DNA of 64,000 nucleotides from Lophius americanus (Eukaryota > Chordata > Actinopteri > Lophiiformes > Lophiidae). The notes beneath the pieces were generated by a model, which did not search any database, was not told where the DNA came from, and worked only from the letters and a program-made list of their open reading frames with translations. The position numbers were made by a program, and so were the translations under genes. The stretch is from assembly GCA_037951165.1 (NCBI GenBank), contig JBBDHG010000052.1, positions 1,491,501 through 1,555,500 of the forward strand, written 5' to 3'. This document shows positions 60,647 through 64,000 of this stretch, one piece after another (position 1 is the first letter of the stretch; every line of letters begins with the position of its first letter).

Positions 60647-61950
60647 CAGTGCTGTGAAAAAGCACTGGACCGACTCCTGTTATTTTCATTTATGTGTCCA
60701 TCTGATACAAGTACTTGCCGGATCTTCAAACTAGATGTTACATCAAATTACCTGAGTAAACACACAATACAAGATCTTAATATAACAAGTTCACCTGATG
60801 CTTACATCATCAGAAAAAATCCTGAACTTTATATCTCTTTGTATAACACCAAGAGCTGCAACCGAACGGTTCTGATAACTATGGATCAGTCTCAAACACT
60901 GTGGTGATTTTGACCCTTTCTACTGTGCAGAACTGCTTTAGTGCAGCCAAATTGTAGGAAGATTTGACAGCATGAACTGATCTTCTCAGGTCCCATCACA
61001 GGATCTCAATGGCATGCAGGTCCTAAATTTGAGTTGAACACTTAAATTACATTCATTTCCATCCATTCAGTGGTGGACTCTTTTGCCTGAGATCATTGTC
61101 TTGTTGCGTGACCCAGGTGTTCTTGAGCTTCAATAAGCGAGCTGATGACTTGACATTCTTCCTGTGAATTTTTTGCTGGACTGTAGTCGTCCTGGTTCTG
61201 TGGCAGCAAAGCATATCCCCAACATCACATTGCTGCCTCCATGTTTATCCGTAGTTCTGATGTTGTTGTTGTGGACTGCTGTGTTTGGTTTACACCAGAT
61301 GTAACAGGACAACAAGACACCTGTCTTCAAACAGTTCAACTTTCCACTCATCTTTCCACAGGGAACATACTCCCAAAAGTTTTGAGGGTCAAGGTGTTTT
61401 CTTTTTAAATTCAGACACACCTACATTTTCTTTTGTGACAGCAGTGGCTTTTCTCCTCGCCTCTCTCCAATGATTGAATGAATGGCCGGTGTCGCGGTAA
61501 GAGCGGGGCCATGAACTCTGACATTTATTGAAACAAGAGAGGCCTGACTTTCCTTTGATTTTTCCTTGTGTGATTTCCTGAATAATCATTGGTTGGCCCC
61601 TTTTTTTGAAGGTGGGCCACTTGTGTGAATGCTCATTATTGTTCCAAGCGTTCTTCATTTGTTGATAATGTATCTGACTGTGGACCTATGGAGTCCCATA
61701 GCCTTAGAGACAGCTTTGGAACTCTTCATAGACTGATGGATTTCAGTACCCACCTTTCTCATCTTTTATGGAATTTCTTTTGATTTTGGCACAGTGTGCC
61801 ACTGGTGAGACCCAGAAGCCAACTTCCTGCTCAAGATCGTCTATTGAAGTGCTGATGTGATTGAACACAAGTGATGGGAGTGATCAGGTCTGGGTGGGTG
61901 TGTAGAGCAGAAACCAGTTATTTTGCAGTTTAATAGTATTGTTGTTTTAG
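60647..61950 (-). mobile_element. Degenerate Tc1/mariner transposon
   Basis: The left end CAGTGCTGTGAAAAAGCACT follows TA at 60645-60646. Minus-strand fragments include an N-terminal part near 61600 (KNAWNNNEHSHKWPTF-like, frame-shifted) and DPQNFWEYV with KHGGSNVMLGICFAATEPGR near 61230. It is the same family as the copies at 5.8 and 8.9-10.5 kb. The right end was not defined. Inactive. Confidence 0.7.
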
Positions 61951-62267
61951 TTTGAAGTACTACTTGGTTCGAAGGATATAATTATCATTTAAAGCTTGAA
62001 TTTTGAGTGTACTCAGGTTTTCTGTGTTATATTTTGTTTGATATAAATGCAATAATAGAAGACATAAGAAATTGTCAACAAATAGTGAAATCTTGTGATA
62101 TAAGGAGATCTTTTTAGCTTCACAACACGTAATTGAGACTTGAGTAAGATGTCATACAAATTTAATTTAATTTAGTTACGTTACGTTTAATTACCAATTG
62201 CCTCCGTATAAAATCATTTCACTTGATTAAAATTATGAGAGATTGATCATAGGCTATCCCCACATAC

Positions 62268-62660
62268 AGTTGGCTTCAGAATTATTCATCACAAATTTGG
62301 ATTTTGTGTAAAAAAAATTATATTTATCGGTTTTTTAGAGTAGTTCATTAAAAAAGATATTGCAGTGTTCTTACCAAATCTAACTGTAAATGCTGTTTTT
62401 TCTATGGTAGAGATACTTTAGCTACTATGACCATCTGTTAATGCGATACAAAACCAGAAACCAGCCTCTAGCAGTGTGTCTGAGGAATCTTTGCCCATTC
62501 CTCATGGACAAAGGCCTCCTTGCTGTGACCGCCTTTTTCAATTTTCGCCAGAGATTTTCTCTGGTTTTCCAGTCAGGTGACTGTGATAATCATTCTAGAA
62601 TGTACCAGGACCTCCTTTCATACCAAGCCTTGGCTGATCTTGAGATCTACTTAACGTAAA
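62268..62660. repeat. Possible Tc1-like terminal fragment
   Basis: TACAGTTGGCTTCAGAATTATTC resembles the ends of another Tc1-like family. Text near 62480 (GAGGAATCTTTGCCCATTCC) resembles its non-transposase flank. Neither transposase nor the right end was recognised. Confidence 0.4.
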
Positions 62661-64000
62661 GATGTGGGGAATATATTGCTAAAGTAAGTGGATGGCAGTT
62701 GGCTCAGAATTTTAGAATTCTGAGTTGTAAACGTGTCTCTGTTGAGAGTTGATATCCAGGAGGTCGGGTCATTCAGAGACTCTAGTCGTCAGGGAAAAGT
62801 GGCATTCTTGTGTTTAATGTAGATAAATCTGTTTAAGCGAGATATTTAAATGGATCTTGTTTGATTTACTTTTTGCAAACGGCTTATAAATAGTACATTT
62901 TCCCACTAAACCAAAAATACAATGCACTTGTCCCATAGGATTTAATAAGACAGTCACCCATAGCCACCAAAGCCAGTTTTACTACTGCCCTGTGACATTT
63001 AAGGTAACAAGCCCAATTTGGGCTCCATGTTTGTGCTCCGGCTCATGCCAGTGAGCCGCTGTGCAGTTGTTTACTGCCTGGCAAACTGCCTGGCTGGTTT
63101 TAGATCATGTATTCGTGCATTGGCATGCATTGGCATCTGCAGCTTGGCTACACTTCTGCTGGATCACTGTGTAGTGCAGAGGGATAAGAGACTGGACCGC
63201 TTCATAGGTTGGAAGACAAGAAACCGTACCTCTGTCATTTTGAGTTGCAAAGTGTAACCAGGCTATCAGACAGACCATTAACAAAAACAGACCATGCATT
63301 TCTTTTTTACATTTGTTAATGACATTCGGGTACCGAACCTTCATCAGGAAAATGCTTTTTGGCAACCAGAAGGAATCTTAAAAGTAAAATAAACGTATTA
63401 TTCCAGGTGTAAATATGTGTAATTGCTGTTTAATGTATGTGCCTTTTATTCCCTGACATTCATCCATTCCCTATTTCTTATGGATTCTGTTTGTCACTAA
63501 TCACTTGCCTGATGAAGCATTAGTTCCAAAACGTCATAAATAAAGGTATTTCTATAAGTTATTCACTGTGTAGAAATTCCTCTTCCAAGTTTTTAATATA
63601 CAATATATGAACATAAACTCCTACTGAGTTTAATTTCATAGTCACTTGGAGGGGTTTTGTCATGTCTGTTAAAATGAGAATTAAACTATTTTGACTTTTT
63701 GTAAACAAACTATGCACGCATTTTAAAGTGTCTAATCTTTAGATGCCTTTTTTTCCTCCATCACATGCTTGCAACTCCTCATTAAGATACCAGGTAGATC
63801 TTCTCCCCTTTGCCTCATCAGGAGTACCAATTTTGCTTTGTTTTGAACACAGAGTAGACTTGAGTTTTAATTATAGACATGTACATTTCCCTAAAGAAGC
63901 TTGTCTGATGTTTCTTAAGTAGCAGAAACTGGCAAATTCTACTCCCACTTTTTCTTGGTTTTTTTTCTGTCCCCTGTTGTGTTGTTTCTGCACTTGCTGT
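62661..64000. other. Right-edge region, no gene recognised
   Basis: No exon with splice sites and known protein similarity was seen. GAAGCATTAGTTCCAAAACG with CATAAATAAAGG near 63515 looks like the 3' end of a dispersed retroelement. Confidence 0.4.

Overview
The window looks like nuclear DNA of a teleost (ray-finned) fish. It is AT-rich, its genes are split by canonical GT-AG introns, and it is full of old transposon copies of types common in fish genomes (Tc1/mariner, LINE and tRNA-derived SINE, Ty1/copia, Ty3/gypsy). The encoded proteins match vertebrate orthologues closely. Nothing suggests bacteria, an operon, CRISPR or a phage.

Four protein-coding genes could be assembled exon by exon, all on the minus strand. 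They are wdr45b/WIPI3 (exons 1-7, start codon at 13071; the C-terminal exons lie beyond the left edge), an intact seven-exon C2H2 zinc-finger gene (28913 to 19054, 904 aa), kdelr2 (48345 to 41562, five exons, 212 aa) and mettl9 (57206 to 53649, five exons, 325 aa). Exon phases join without gaps in each. A tRNA-Arg(CCT) gene lies on the plus strand at 13531-13603, about 460 bp upstream of the wdr45b start. A second, decayed copy of the zinc-finger gene lies at 32091-37436. It keeps the same 34-codon and 32-codon exons but has lost exons, fingers and reading frame.

The remainder is mostly repeats. At the left edge is the 5' part of a Ty1/copia element, in the same orientation as wdr45b, with a candidate LTR and a tRNA-iMet primer-binding site. 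wdr45b introns hold Tc1 fragments, a Tc1 split by a LINE, a terminal-inverted-repeat element and a degenerate tandem array of about 190 bp period. A Ty3/gypsy pol remnant (16.5-17.8 kb) is itself interrupted by a LINE tail. Intron 2 of the zinc-finger gene holds a Tc1 element with both ends and TA target duplications. The decayed paralogue carries another Tc1 and two adjacent minisatellites (30 bp and 47 bp periods). The kdelr2-mettl9 interval carries two elements with shared terminal sequences, one ending about 210 bp past the mettl9 stop codon. To the right of mettl9 lie RTE-type and Tc1 fragments and a possible promoter plus first exon of an unseen plus-strand gene near 60.13-60.26 kb.

The genes do not form a pathway. 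They are independent housekeeping genes (autophagy, ER retrieval, protein histidine methylation) plus a probable DNA-binding regulator. I found no convincing evidence of a new molecular system. The most informative structures are the zinc-finger duplicate and its decay, the copia insertion and several nested insertions.
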